Assembly (NCBI RefSeq): GCF_006440675.2
Contig: NZ_CP083951.1
Location: 3,009,501 to 3,073,500 of the forward strand
Source: Mesorhizobium sp. B2-8-5
Lineage (GTDB): Bacteria; Pseudomonadota; Alphaproteobacteria; Rhizobiales; Rhizobiaceae
Reading direction: 5' to 3'
Length of the DNA: 64,000 nt
Shown here: positions 52,187 through 60,844 of the stretch, in pieces
Layout: each line of letters opens with the position of its first letter
Numbering within the stretch: position 1 is the first letter of the stretch
Notes under the pieces: generated by a model
Databases searched by the model: none
What the model saw: only the letters and a program-made list of their open reading frames with translations
Told to the model about the DNA's origin: nothing
Position numbers and translations under genes: made by a program

Positions 52187-52965
52187 CCATTCAAGCAGAC
52201 CTTACCCCGCCGCTGCCCGGAGGCCGGTGGGCGCTTTTCCTCGATATCGACGGCACCTTGCTGGAGCATGCGGCGCATCCCGACGCCGTCTCGGTCAGCG
52301 AGGAGTTGCGCATTCTCCTGGCGATGATCGAGCGGCGGCTCAACGGTGCGCTCGCCTTCATCACAGGGCGCTCGATAGCAGCCGTCGACCATCTGTTCGA
52401 CCCGTTGAAACTGCGAATCGCCGGCCTCTACGGGCTGGAACACAGGCTCGCGCCGGACGGAAAGATCGAAGCCGCCGACGAGCCGGCGGATATGGCGGCG
52501 CTCGCCGACGAGATCGAACTCGAGCTGGCAAGCAAGGCCGTCTATGTCGAGCGCAAGGGGCCGGTGCTCGCCATCCACACGAGAGCCGCCCCGCAGCTTC
52601 TGGCGCGGGCGACGGAATTGGTCGAGGCAGCACTTGCGCGTTTGCCGCAAGGCTACCGCGTGATCGCCGGAAATGCGGGCGTCGAGCTGATGCCGCTCGA
52701 AGCGGCCAAGGGCGCCGCGATCCGGCGCTTCATGCAGCTCGATCCGTTCACCGGCAGGCGTCCGGTGTTCCTCGGCGACGATACGTCCGACGAGAACGGC
52801 TTCGACACGGTCAACGCCGCGGGTGGGATCTCGATCCGCGTCAAGCCGCAAGGCGAGACCGCGGCGCGCTTCGCCATCGAAGATGTCGCGAGCGCCATTG
52901 CCTGGCTCGAAGCCAATTTCGGGAAGCCGGCCACGCCAGCGGCCAGCCGCAATCTCGTCGCCTAA
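52183..52965 (+). CDS. otsB: Trehalose-6-phosphate phosphatase
   Basis: A 260-aa HAD-superfamily phosphatase: nucleophile motif FLDIDGTLLE (DxD), ITGRS and GDDTSDENGF (motif 4). It dephosphorylates trehalose-6-phosphate to trehalose. The start overlaps the otsA stop, so the two are translationally coupled behind the EcfG-type promoter. Confidence 0.93.
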   Translation: MTIQADLTPPLPGGRWALFLDIDGTLLEHAAHPDAVSVSEELRILLAMIERRLNGALAFITGRSIAAVDHLFDPLKLRIAGLYGLEHRLAPDGKIEAADEPADMAALADEIELELASKAVYVERKGPVLAIHTRAAPQLLARATELVEAALARLPQGYRVIAGNAGVELMPLEAAKGAAIRRFMQLDPFTGRRPVFLGDDTSDENGFDTVNAAGGISIRVKPQGETAARFAIEDVASAIAWLEANFGKPATPAASRNLVA

Positions 52966-52985
52966 GCCGGCCAAGCGCTACGCCG

Positions 52986-53723
52986 CTATTGCTGCTGCAG
53001 GCCGGTGATCATGGCGATGATCTCGTTCTTGTCGGTCTTCTTCGTCTCGCGCACGCCGATCTGCTTGCCGCGCCTCAAGGCGCAGACGCGGTCCGACAGC
53101 TTGAACACCTGGTCGAGGCTGTGGCTGATGATCAGGATGCCGACATTGCGCTGCTTCAGCGACAGAACGATTTCTTCCACCTTGGCGGTCTCAGCGACGC
53201 CAAGGGCGGCCGTCGGCTCGTCGAGCAGGATCAGCTTGCTCGCCCAGTGCGTCGCCCTGGCGATCGCGACGCCCTGGCGCTGGCCGCCGGAGAGGTCGCG
53301 GATGGTGGCATGCGCGGAAGGGATGCGTACGTCGAGCTCCTTCACCAGCTTTTCCGTCTCGGCGATCATGCGGCGGCGGTCGAGCAAGCCGAAGCGGTTC
53401 AGCGGCTCGCGGCCGAGGAACATGTTCATGTAGACGGTCTGCTGGTCGGCTAAAGCGAGATCCTGATAGACCACCTCGATGCCGTGCGCACGCCCCATGG
53501 TGGCGTTCGACATCGTCACCGGCTTGCCCTCGATGGCTATCGTGCCGGAGGAAGGCGGATGCACGCCCGAGACGATCTTGACCAGCGTCGACTTGCCGGC
53601 TCCGTTGTCGCCGACAAGCGCCACGATCTCGCCCGGAAAGACTTCGAGCGAGAAGTTCTCGATCGCGGTGATGCCGCCGAAATTCTTGCGGATATCCTGA
53701 AGCTGCAGAATGGGCGCGTTCAT
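52986..53723 (-). CDS. Sugar ABC transporter ATP-binding protein, single NBD (FrcA-like)
   Basis: A 245-aa ATPase with one complete NBD: Walker A GDNGAGKST, signature LSGGQRQGVAIARA, Walker B LILLDEPTAALG and the H-loop ISHSLDQ. Unlike the other two CUT2 ATPases in the window it is not duplicated, so it should act as a homodimer. ATG 53723 is preferred, 6 bases after AGGAG; ATG 53729 overlaps that site. It is the last gene of the operon from 60647 and is convergent with otsB. Confidence 0.9.
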   Translation of the reverse strand: MNAPILQLQDIRKNFGGITAIENFSLEVFPGEIVALVGDNGAGKSTLVKIVSGVHPPSSGTIAIEGKPVTMSNATMGRAHGIEVVYQDLALADQQTVYMNMFLGREPLNRFGLLDRRRMIAETEKLVKELDVRIPSAHATIRDLSGGQRQGVAIARATHWASKLILLDEPTAALGVAETAKVEEIVLSLKQRNVGILIISHSLDQVFKLSDRVCALRRGKQIGVRETKKTDKNEIIAMITGLQQQ

Positions 53724-53732
53724 CGTCATCTC

Positions 53733-54932
53733 CTAGACAGGCCAGGCATAGGGTTCGCCAAAGCCGTTCTCGATGGTTTCGACCTTCGGATCGCCCTTCG
53801 AGATACCTGAGACGCCGACGACATAGGCGCGGGTGACGAAGGCCTGGCCGCGGAAGCCGAAGATGGCGCTGTCGCCGGGTTTGGGGGCGTTCACGCCGGA
53901 GGCGTCGATCATGGCGTAGTAGTCGATCGCCGAGGGCGGCGGCACCTCGACGCTTTTGAGCGCCGAGGCTGTGGTGGTTGGTTCGGCCGAGACGATCGCC
54001 TTGACGTCATAGTCCGGGAAGATCGGGTCGATATAGAAGCCGCCGCCGAAGCAGTAGGCCTTGCCGCCCGACAGATGCGAGACCTCGGTGAGGTAGAGCA
54101 CCGCAGGCAATTCCGGCAGGTCTTCCATGACATGCAGCGCCGTGGTGCCGTGCAGGCCGTTGCCGGGCTCGCACTGCGTGGCGCCGGCTTCGGCCAGCGC
54201 GGCCAGCATGACGCTCGACGTCGTGCCAGGCGCATTGATTTCGATCTCCCTGCGCCCCGCCTTTGAGAGCGCCTCGGCGGCCTTGCTCAGCGTTGCAAGA
54301 TTGGGCGTCGGCAACACTTTTCGCGCGGCATGGTCGAAGAGCAGGGCAGGGAAGGTGGTGATACCGGCAAAGCGGCCGCCCGGAACGGCATCGAGCCGGT
54401 CGGCGACGCCGACGACCTCGCCGGCGTCGAAGCCGCCTTCATGGCCGCGGTAGAAAATGTCGCCTTCGGCCGCGATGCGGGCGAGCAGGTCCTGGACATG
54501 GCCGGCGGCCTCGGCGCCCCTGCCTGCTTCCTCGGCCTTGGTGTCGTTGAAGACGGTCCAGTAATCGGGCTGGAAGGTGCTCGCCGCCGCCTCCGCTTCG
54601 AATTTCGCGATCTGCTGCAAATGGCCGAGATGTCCGAGCTTCATCCCGGCCTTGTGCGTGGCGCGCGCGCAGGCCATGTCGACCGCCACGGCGCGTTCGA
54701 TGCCGCCGCGCATCACCGCCTTGCAGAATGAGCTCGAGCGCCCGACCTGCTTGGTCATGGCGAAAATCTTCAGGCCGAGCCGGTCGGCTTCCTGCTTGAG
54801 GACCGCCGCATTGTGCTCGACCGTGTCGAGATCGAGCACATAGGCATTGGCCGGCAGCTTGCCTTGCTGATGAAGGCCGATCGCCGCCTCGATGAAAGCG
54901 GGATTGCGGCGGCGCAGAACGTCGAGAAACAT
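53733..54932 (-). CDS. YhfX-like PLP-dependent protein (alanine racemase N-terminal barrel)
   Basis: A 399-aa protein with an alanine-racemase-type PLP barrel: PANAYVLDLDTVEHNAAVL, candidate PLP Lys in IFAMTKQVGRSS, and EINAPGTTSSVMLAALAEAG. It resembles YhfX of the E. coli php locus, whose reaction is not well established. Its place between the permease and ATPase of a sugar-type importer, with an M20 hydrolase in the same operon, suggests an amino-bearing substrate. AGGAA precedes the start. Confidence 0.75.
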   Translation of the reverse strand: MFLDVLRRRNPAFIEAAIGLHQQGKLPANAYVLDLDTVEHNAAVLKQEADRLGLKIFAMTKQVGRSSSFCKAVMRGGIERAVAVDMACARATHKAGMKLGHLGHLQQIAKFEAEAAASTFQPDYWTVFNDTKAEEAGRGAEAAGHVQDLLARIAAEGDIFYRGHEGGFDAGEVVGVADRLDAVPGGRFAGITTFPALLFDHAARKVLPTPNLATLSKAAEALSKAGRREIEINAPGTTSSVMLAALAEAGATQCEPGNGLHGTTALHVMEDLPELPAVLYLTEVSHLSGGKAYCFGGGFYIDPIFPDYDVKAIVSAEPTTTASALKSVEVPPPSAIDYYAMIDASGVNAPKPGDSAIFGFRGQAFVTRAYVVGVSGISKGDPKVETIENGFGEPYAWPV

Positions 54933-54945
54933 AGAAAAGATTCCT

Positions 54946-55917
54946 TCAGCGGGATTTGTCGCGCAGCGACACGGCGACGGCGGTGAGGATGATCAGGCCG
55001 CGCACGATCATCTGGTCGGAGACCGAAAGGCCCATCAGGATCAGCCCGTTGTTCAGCATGCCCATCATCAGCGAGCCGACGAGAGCGCCGACGATCGAGC
55101 CCTTGCCGCCGTTGAGCAGCGTGCCGCCGACGATGACGGCAGCGATCACCGTCATCAGGTCGGTCTCGCCGAGCGTGTATTTCGCCGCTTGCAGGCGCCC
55201 GGCGTAGAGCAGTCCGGCAAGCCCCGCGAGCCCGCCGCTGATGGTGAGCACGGCGAGCCTGATCTTGGGCACGCTGATGCCCGAGACGCTCGCCGCGCGG
55301 GCGTTGTCGCCGGTCGCCAGCACATGGGCGCCGAAACGCGTCTCACGGTAGACGAGGTGGCCGATGGCGATGGCAATGACCGTCCACCAGATCAGCGACG
55401 GCACGCCGAGCAGCGACCCCGAGCCGAAGAAACCGGTGAAGGTCTCGTTGGTGACCGAGATCGAACGAAGATCGGTCATCGAGCGCGAGACACCGGCGAA
55501 CAGGCCCATCGTCGCCAGCGTCACCAGGAAGGACGGCAGCCTTACATAGGCGACCAGCGCGCCGTTGATGAGGCCGATCAGGATTCCGGCACCCAGGCCG
55601 GCGACGATGCCCGCCGCCATCCCATAGGAGGCGATGGTGACGGCGGCGGCGAGCGCCGCCACCGCGACGATCGAGCCGATCGAAAGGTCGATCTCGCCGG
55701 CCGACATGACGAAGACGAGGCCTATCGCCATGATCGTCACCGGCGCCGTCTGCAGCACGATGTTGGAGAGGTTGCGGACGGTGAGGAAGCCGCTGTCCCG
55801 CAATATGATAGCGAAGAACAGGAAGATCGCCAGAAAGCCGAGATAGACGACATATTGCTGCAGATTGAAACGGCTAGCGAGGCTGCCCACCTCGGTACTG
55901 GTGTTGGCACTGAACAT
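54946..55917 (-). CDS. Sugar ABC transporter permease (CUT2)
   Basis: A 323-aa permease with FVMSAGEIDLSIGSIVAVAA and AVIVGGTLLNGGKGSIVGALVGS, typical of CUT2. It is the only permease of this operon, so it is probably a homodimer, matched to the single-NBD ATPase. GGAGATCGAAC precedes the ATG. Confidence 0.92.
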   Translation of the reverse strand: MFSANTSTEVGSLASRFNLQQYVVYLGFLAIFLFFAIILRDSGFLTVRNLSNIVLQTAPVTIMAIGLVFVMSAGEIDLSIGSIVAVAALAAAVTIASYGMAAGIVAGLGAGILIGLINGALVAYVRLPSFLVTLATMGLFAGVSRSMTDLRSISVTNETFTGFFGSGSLLGVPSLIWWTVIAIAIGHLVYRETRFGAHVLATGDNARAASVSGISVPKIRLAVLTISGGLAGLAGLLYAGRLQAAKYTLGETDLMTVIAAVIVGGTLLNGGKGSIVGALVGSLMMGMLNNGLILMGLSVSDQMIVRGLIILTAVAVSLRDKSR

Positions 55918-55960
55918 GTTCGATCTCCGATGATGCGTGCTTCGCAGCCTGCCACCGCGT

Positions 55961-57022
55961 TTACTTCATGGCGTCCGCGATGGTCGCGGGCACATCCTTG
56001 TTGAGCGACTTCTTCCAGCCTTCCTTCACCGTCTCCTTGGTGACGGCAATGGAATCGACGGCATAGAAAGGCTCGGCCTTCAGGCCGACCAGGGAACCAG
56101 CCGAGGCACGCGCCAGCGTCACGCCGATCGAGTAGGCCTCGTCGGCGACAAGGGCCGCGATGTTGCCGCCCTTGACCATATCGAGCGCGGCCGGTTCGTT
56201 GAGGTCGAGCGTGACGATCTTGGTGTGCTTGTTGCCAGCGGCGCGCAATGCGGAGAGCACGCTGAGAGCCGGCTCGGCCCAGGTGACATAGATGCCGTCG
56301 AGGTCCGGATGCTGGGTGATCATCGCCTGCGCGATGTCCTCGCTGCGCGCCGGGTCGGCCATCCCGGCCTCGGCGGCGATCTTCATGTCGGGATAATCCT
56401 GTTCGATCGTCTTCTTGAAGGCGCCGTCGCGCTGGTTGGTGACGTAGAAGTCGGCGTCATGGAAGATGTAGCCAACCTTGCCCTTCTTGCCGAGCGCCTC
56501 GGCCATGGCGATGCCGGCCTTGTTGCCCATCTGGAAGAGGTCGTCCGAAACGATGGCGACGTAATCCGTGCCCTGCTTGTAGCCGGCCGGGCAATTGTCG
56601 ACGAAGCCGAGCTTGACGCCGGCCTGTCGGGCCGGGTCGTAGACCGAGGCGGCGGTCGCCGGATCGACCGGCAGCGACAGGATGATCGACGGTTTCTTGG
56701 CCATCACCGTCTCGACATCGGCTTTCTGGCGCGCGGCGTCGAAGCCGGCGTCGGTCTGCGCCACCACTTCGACGCCGAGACGCTTGAACTCGTCGCGCGC
56801 GCCGGCGTTGACGGCATTGGTGTACTCGCTCATCTCGTGCCAGACGAGAGCTGCGGTGAACTTGCCGTCCTTGATCTGCTGCTCCTGCGCCTCTGTCAGC
56901 GTCAGCGAGGCCGCCGGAACCGGCTTCTCGCCGTTCGGGCCGGTGGTGACGCCTTCGGCGGCGAAGGCGTGAGCGGCGAACAGGTTCGCCAATACAGTCA
57001 TGATACTCAATGCTTTGCGCAT
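55961..57022 (-). CDS. Sugar-type ABC transporter substrate-binding protein, copy B
   Basis: A 353-aa periplasmic protein. The signal peptide is MRKALSIMTVLANLFAAHAF, cleaved near AFAAE, with a type I fold (AALVWHEMSEYTNAVNAGARDEFKRLG, KKPSIILSLPVDP, GYIFHDADFYVTNQRDGAFKKTIE). It is clearly paralogous to the next gene upstream (57087). The two differ around residues 30-60 and at the C-terminus. Both keep the WAEPA and IVTLDL segments. Confidence 0.9.
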   Translation of the reverse strand: MRKALSIMTVLANLFAAHAFAAEGVTTGPNGEKPVPAASLTLTEAQEQQIKDGKFTAALVWHEMSEYTNAVNAGARDEFKRLGVEVVAQTDAGFDAARQKADVETVMAKKPSIILSLPVDPATAASVYDPARQAGVKLGFVDNCPAGYKQGTDYVAIVSDDLFQMGNKAGIAMAEALGKKGKVGYIFHDADFYVTNQRDGAFKKTIEQDYPDMKIAAEAGMADPARSEDIAQAMITQHPDLDGIYVTWAEPALSVLSALRAAGNKHTKIVTLDLNEPAALDMVKGGNIAALVADEAYSIGVTLARASAGSLVGLKAEPFYAVDSIAVTKETVKEGWKKSLNKDVPATIADAMK

Positions 57023-57051
57023 ATCGGTTCCCCTTTTTGTTCAGGAAGAGA

Positions 57052-57079
57052 GCTCCGGCCCGGTAAGCCGAGCCGGAGC
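57052..57079 (-). terminator. Hairpin between tandem binding-protein genes
   Basis: GCTCCGGC / GCCGGAGC 8-bp stem, 7 bases after the stop of the upstream binding-protein gene. It could protect or attenuate the message between the two copies. Confidence 0.45.
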
Positions 57080-57086
57080 GTGGGCT

Positions 57087-58148
57087 TCACTTGGCCGCGT
57101 CGAGCACCGACTGCGGTGCATCGCGGTTCAACGAATCCTTCCAGCCCTGGGAGACATTTTCCTTGGTTACGGTCAGCGCCGGCGCCACGACGAAGGCGGG
57201 CGTCTGCTGGCCGAGCAGGGACTTCATGCCGGAGGCGGCCATGGCGCGGCCGAGTTCATAGGCCTTATCGGCGACGAGTGCCGCGACATTGCCGCCCTTG
57301 ACCATGTCGAGGGCGACCGGCTCGGCAAGATCGAGCGTGACGATCTTGGTGTGCGTGTTGCCGGCGCCGCGCAGCGCCGAAAGCACGCCGTCGGCGGGCT
57401 CGGCCCAGGTTACATAGATGCCGTCGAGTTCGGGATGCTGCAGCAGCATTGCATTGGCCAGTTCCTCGGCACGGGCCGGGTCGGAAATGCCCTGTTCGGC
57501 GACGATCTTGATGTCGGGATAATCCTTCTCGATGGTCTTCTTGAAGGACTGGTCGCGCTGGTTGGTGACGTAATAATTGGCGTCGTGGAAGATATAGCCG
57601 ACCTTGCCCTTGCCGCCGATGGCCTTGGCCATGGCATCGGCCGCCTGCTTGCCCATCTGGTAGAGATCGTCGGTGACGATCGAGGCGTAGTCGGTGCCTT
57701 GCTTGTAATCCTTGGGCAGGTTGGACAGGAACACCAGCTTGACGCCATCCTTGACCGCCTGGCGGAAGGCTTCGGCGGAAGTGACAGGGTCTAGAGGCAA
57801 CGCCAGGATGACGTTCGGCTTGGCGGCGAGCGCGGTCTCGATGTCGCTGCGCTGGCGGGCGGCGTCGAACTGCGCGTCGGTCTTGACCGCGATCGAGATG
57901 CCGGCCCGGGCGAACTCGTCCGTGGCGCCCGCGGTCACCGCGTTGGTGAAGTCGGAAGAGGTGTGCCACAGAAGGGCTGCCTTGTAGCCCTTGTCCTTCA
58001 GGGCCGCGATGTCGGCATCGCTCAGCGTCAGGCTGGAACTCGGGGTGGCGGTCTCGCCCTGCGGTCCGACCGTCTGCGCGTGAGCCGCGCCGGCGGCGAG
58101 CATCAACCCGCCGGCCAGGGTGGCGGCAATCCATTTCTTCATCAGCAT
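57087..58148 (-). CDS. Sugar-type ABC transporter substrate-binding protein, copy A
   Basis: A 353-aa periplasmic protein with signal peptide MLMKKWIAATLAGGLMLAAG (cleaved near AHAQ) and a type I fold (AALLWHTSSDFTNAVTAGATDEFARAG, GYIFHDANYYVTNQRDQSFKKTIE, WAEPADGVLSALRGAGNTHTKIVTLDL). It is a tandem paralogue of the gene at 55961. GGGAGACT precedes the ATG. Confidence 0.9.
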   Translation of the reverse strand: MLMKKWIAATLAGGLMLAAGAAHAQTVGPQGETATPSSSLTLSDADIAALKDKGYKAALLWHTSSDFTNAVTAGATDEFARAGISIAVKTDAQFDAARQRSDIETALAAKPNVILALPLDPVTSAEAFRQAVKDGVKLVFLSNLPKDYKQGTDYASIVTDDLYQMGKQAADAMAKAIGGKGKVGYIFHDANYYVTNQRDQSFKKTIEKDYPDIKIVAEQGISDPARAEELANAMLLQHPELDGIYVTWAEPADGVLSALRGAGNTHTKIVTLDLAEPVALDMVKGGNVAALVADKAYELGRAMAASGMKSLLGQQTPAFVVAPALTVTKENVSQGWKDSLNRDAPQSVLDAAK

Positions 58149-58182
58149 GTTTCAGTCTCCCATTTTCTGCTTCGTTGATCTT

Positions 58183-59436
58183 TCAGTCGGCCACGCCACA
58201 ATAGCGGGCCATGAAGGCTGCGAAGCCGACGATGCCGGCGAGGTATTCCTCGACATCGACGTGCTCCTCGAAAGTGTGGCAGTTGCGGATGTCGCCCGGC
58301 GCGCAATAGACGGCGGGAATGCCCAGCCGATTGACGAAGAACGAGGATTCCGACCAGAAGGGCGCGCCCTCGATCATGCCGCGTCCGCCCATGGCGCCTG
58401 CCATCGAGTCCGAAAGCAGGGCGACTTCGGCGCGCGTCTCGTCGATCTCGGCGGCGGTGCCGCCCAGCCTGTGGTCGCGACCGGCCGGATAGGCGAACTC
58501 GACGGTGATCTCCGGATCGGTGATCGCGCCGCGCACCGCGGCCTCTATCTCGGCGGCGGCCGTGTCGAGGTCCTCGCCCGGCAGGAGCTTGCGGATCAGC
58601 GACAGCGTGCATCGCTCGGGCACGGCGATATAGCCGCCGCCGGTTAGGCCGGTGATCAGCAGGAAGCCGCGCCCGGTGAGCTTGTGCTCGGCGCGGGCAG
58701 CCACCGCGTCCGAATGCTTCCAGAGCGCCGTCATTGCGGCATGCGCGGCGCGCAGCGCATCCTTGCCGAGCTCCGGCACGCCGAAATAGGCCGACTTGCC
58801 GGTGATCGTGATGTCGGTGATGAAGAAGCCGATCTGCGCGGCGTAGACGGCAAGCCGCGTCGGCTCGACATAGACGGTGAAGTCGGGCGCCGCGACCTCG
58901 CCGGCCTCGATGCGCTCGACGAAATGCTTGATGCCGGCGGAGACGCCGGTGCCGGGCTGACCGCTTTCCTCATCGCCGACGAAGGCGAAGGCGACATCGC
59001 CCTTGAGGCGAATGCCGGCCTTGTAGAGCAGCGAGAGCGCCGCCAGCGAGGCGGTGATGCCGGCCTTGAGATCGCCCGAGCCGCGGCCCCAGACCGCGTT
59101 GTCGACGATGGGCGCGCCGAACGGGTCCTCGCGCTCGGTGCCGGCCCAATGCTCGCGCCAGCCGTCGACATGGACGGTGTCGGTATGGCCGATGAACAGC
59201 AGGCGCTTGCCCTGGCCAGTTCCCTTGCGCTCGCCCCAGATGTTCGGCCTGCCGGGCAGGAAATCCGCGCGGCTCAAGCCGCTCAGTCCCAGCTCACGCA
59301 TTTTCGCTTCGAGGAAGTCGACGAAATTCGCTTCATTGCCGGTGATGCTGTCGCGGCCGATCGCGCCCCTGAACAGCGCCAGCGCCTGGTCGGAATCGAG
59401 AGCGGCGCGCAGCCGGGTTGTGATGTCGCTGGTCAC
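58183..59436 (-). CDS. M20-family metallohydrolase (ArgE/DapE type)
   Basis: A 417-aa metallohydrolase: metal ligands His in GHTDTVHVDGW, Asp in GRGSGDLKAG, Glu in GDEESGQPG and in VEPTRL, and a C-terminal His in NCHTFEEHVDVEE. M20 enzymes remove acyl groups or cleave small peptides. It starts at GTG 59436, overlapping the ROK stop (GTGA), with GGAGGT upstream; the long in-frame extension above it is shadow of the ROK gene. Encoded with an importer and a YhfX-like protein, it may deacylate the imported compound (inference). Confidence 0.87.
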   Translation of the reverse strand: MTSDITTRLRAALDSDQALALFRGAIGRDSITGNEANFVDFLEAKMRELGLSGLSRADFLPGRPNIWGERKGTGQGKRLLFIGHTDTVHVDGWREHWAGTEREDPFGAPIVDNAVWGRGSGDLKAGITASLAALSLLYKAGIRLKGDVAFAFVGDEESGQPGTGVSAGIKHFVERIEAGEVAAPDFTVYVEPTRLAVYAAQIGFFITDITITGKSAYFGVPELGKDALRAAHAAMTALWKHSDAVAARAEHKLTGRGFLLITGLTGGGYIAVPERCTLSLIRKLLPGEDLDTAAAEIEAAVRGAITDPEITVEFAYPAGRDHRLGGTAAEIDETRAEVALLSDSMAGAMGGRGMIEGAPFWSESSFFVNRLGIPAVYCAPGDIRNCHTFEEHVDVEEYLAGIVGFAAFMARYCGVAD

Positions 59437-60647
59437 AGCACGACCTCCTTCAGGGCAGCCGCCTGGGCGGTGGGAAGTGAAATCCGGCCGTCCGGCGCGT
59501 CGACGCCGAAGAGCGTGTTGTGCAGCTGGCCAAGGCCGATCGCGGCGGCGCCGATCAGCGCCGCCCGCGCGCCCAGCTCGCCCGCCTCGACGGTGACAGG
59601 GTAGGGGAAGCAGAGCGGTATCAAGGCTTTGACGCGTGAGAGGATTTCCGGCCTGAGGCCGATCGAGCCGCCCAGTATTACCTTTTCCGGATTGGCGACG
59701 GCGGCGATCGCGGCGATGCCTTGCGCCAGATAGCGCGCCGTCTCGTCGAGCACTATGAGCGCTGCCTTGTCGCCTGTTGCGGCATTCTCGAAGATCGCGG
59801 GGACCGCGACCTGGGTGCCGGTCAGGGATCTGTAGCGCTCGGTCATCGCATGCGTCGCCACCGCCCGCTCGAAAGCGCCGGTGCGCAGCGATTCCGCGGC
59901 GAACGGATCGGCGCCGATCGGCATGAAACCGATTTCGCCCGCCGCATGGGTGGCGCCGCGCACCAGATGGCCGCCCAGCATCAGGCCGCTGCCGACGCCG
60001 GTGCCAAGCGCGATATAGGCGAGATTGTCGATACCCTGGCCCTGGCCCAGCCAATTCTCGCCAAGCACGGCGAGATTGACGTCGTTCTCGATCATCACCG
60101 CGACGCCGAGCGCCTTCTCAAAGGCGTCAAGCACATTCATGGCATCGAAGCCGGCGATGTTCGGCGCGAGCAGGATGCGGCCGGTCGCGGGGTCAGGCGC
60201 GCCCGGCGCGCCGATGACGGCAAGGCGGATTTTCTTGCGGGGAATCCGCTCCCTGGCCGCGGCCTGGAAGGCGAGCGCCGCGATCTGGTCGATGATGAAC
60301 TGGCCGCCGCGCGGATCGGTCGGCGTCGCCGCTTCGGCGAAGATCTGGCAGGCGAGGTCGGTCAGCGCCACGCGCACCTTGGTGCCGCCCAGGTCGACAG
60401 CGATAATGTAGGCGGCGTCGTGGACAAGCTCATAGGTGACGGCGGTGCGTCCGACATGGCCGCTGGTGCGTCCGGTCTCCTGTACCCAGCCTTCCTGCTC
60501 GAGGCCACGTACGATTTCCGAAATCGTCTGCTTCGAAAGGCCGGTGAGCTTGGAAATCGAGGCCCGCGATATCGGCCCGCCGTGGACGATCGCCTCCATG
60601 ACGGAGCGTTGCGAGAACTGGCGGGAAATACGCGGCAGATCGCTCAC
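59433..60647 (-). CDS. ROK-family transcriptional regulator lacking the zinc motif
   Basis: A 404-aa regulator. The N-terminal winged helix is GGPISRASISKLTGLSKQTISEIVRGLEQEG. The ROK domain has VDLGGTKVRVALTD, IENDVNLAVLGE, ALGTGVGSGLMLGG and HAAGEIG. After GEIG the usual His is Phe, and the CxCGxxGC zinc site is absent (MPIGADPFAAES). That contrasts with the intact motif in the ROK protein at 45368. It is first gene of the importer operon, so it is probably autoregulatory, with a dyad over its -10 region. Confidence 0.87.
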   Translation of the reverse strand: MSDLPRISRQFSQRSVMEAIVHGGPISRASISKLTGLSKQTISEIVRGLEQEGWVQETGRTSGHVGRTAVTYELVHDAAYIIAVDLGGTKVRVALTDLACQIFAEAATPTDPRGGQFIIDQIAALAFQAAARERIPRKKIRLAVIGAPGAPDPATGRILLAPNIAGFDAMNVLDAFEKALGVAVMIENDVNLAVLGENWLGQGQGIDNLAYIALGTGVGSGLMLGGHLVRGATHAAGEIGFMPIGADPFAAESLRTGAFERAVATHAMTERYRSLTGTQVAVPAIFENAATGDKAALIVLDETARYLAQGIAAIAAVANPEKVILGGSIGLRPEILSRVKALIPLCFPYPVTVEAGELGARAALIGAAAIGLGQLHNTLFGVDAPDGRISLPTAQAAALKEVVL

Positions 60648-60661
60648 GGCGGGCCTCGGAT

Positions 60662-60688
60662 TAATTCGTTCTGTAACCGAACTTATTA
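60662..60688. promoter_or_regulatory. Operator-like dyad before the second ROK regulator
   Basis: TAATTCGTTC, a 7-base spacer, then GAACTTATTA; arms match at 8 of 10 positions. It covers the predicted -10 of the operon promoter. Confidence 0.6.
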
Positions 60689-60708
60689 TTCAGGCATTTG
60701 CTTGTCAA
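60680..60708 (-). promoter_or_regulatory. Sigma-70-type promoter of the ROK-importer operon
   Basis: On the minus strand: perfect TTGACA (60708-60703), a 17-base spacer, then TAAGTT (60685-60680), which lies within the dyad's right arm. Confidence 0.55.
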
Positions 60709-60844
60709 CGACCTTGTTGCGTCGCCTGGGAACGGCGATCGGATGTGGATGCTGGCGGAGCTCCGCCGACAATTCAGCCGGACAACCGCTATTGCGATCA
60801 ATGGCTTACGAAAGAATGTTGCTGGCTTCTGGGGATGCCTGCCG

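Noticed and set aside
59437..60054. In-frame N-terminal extension of the M20 hydrolase
   Set aside because: It is a shadow of the ROK gene; GTG 59436 with GGAGGT upstream gives the normal family length.
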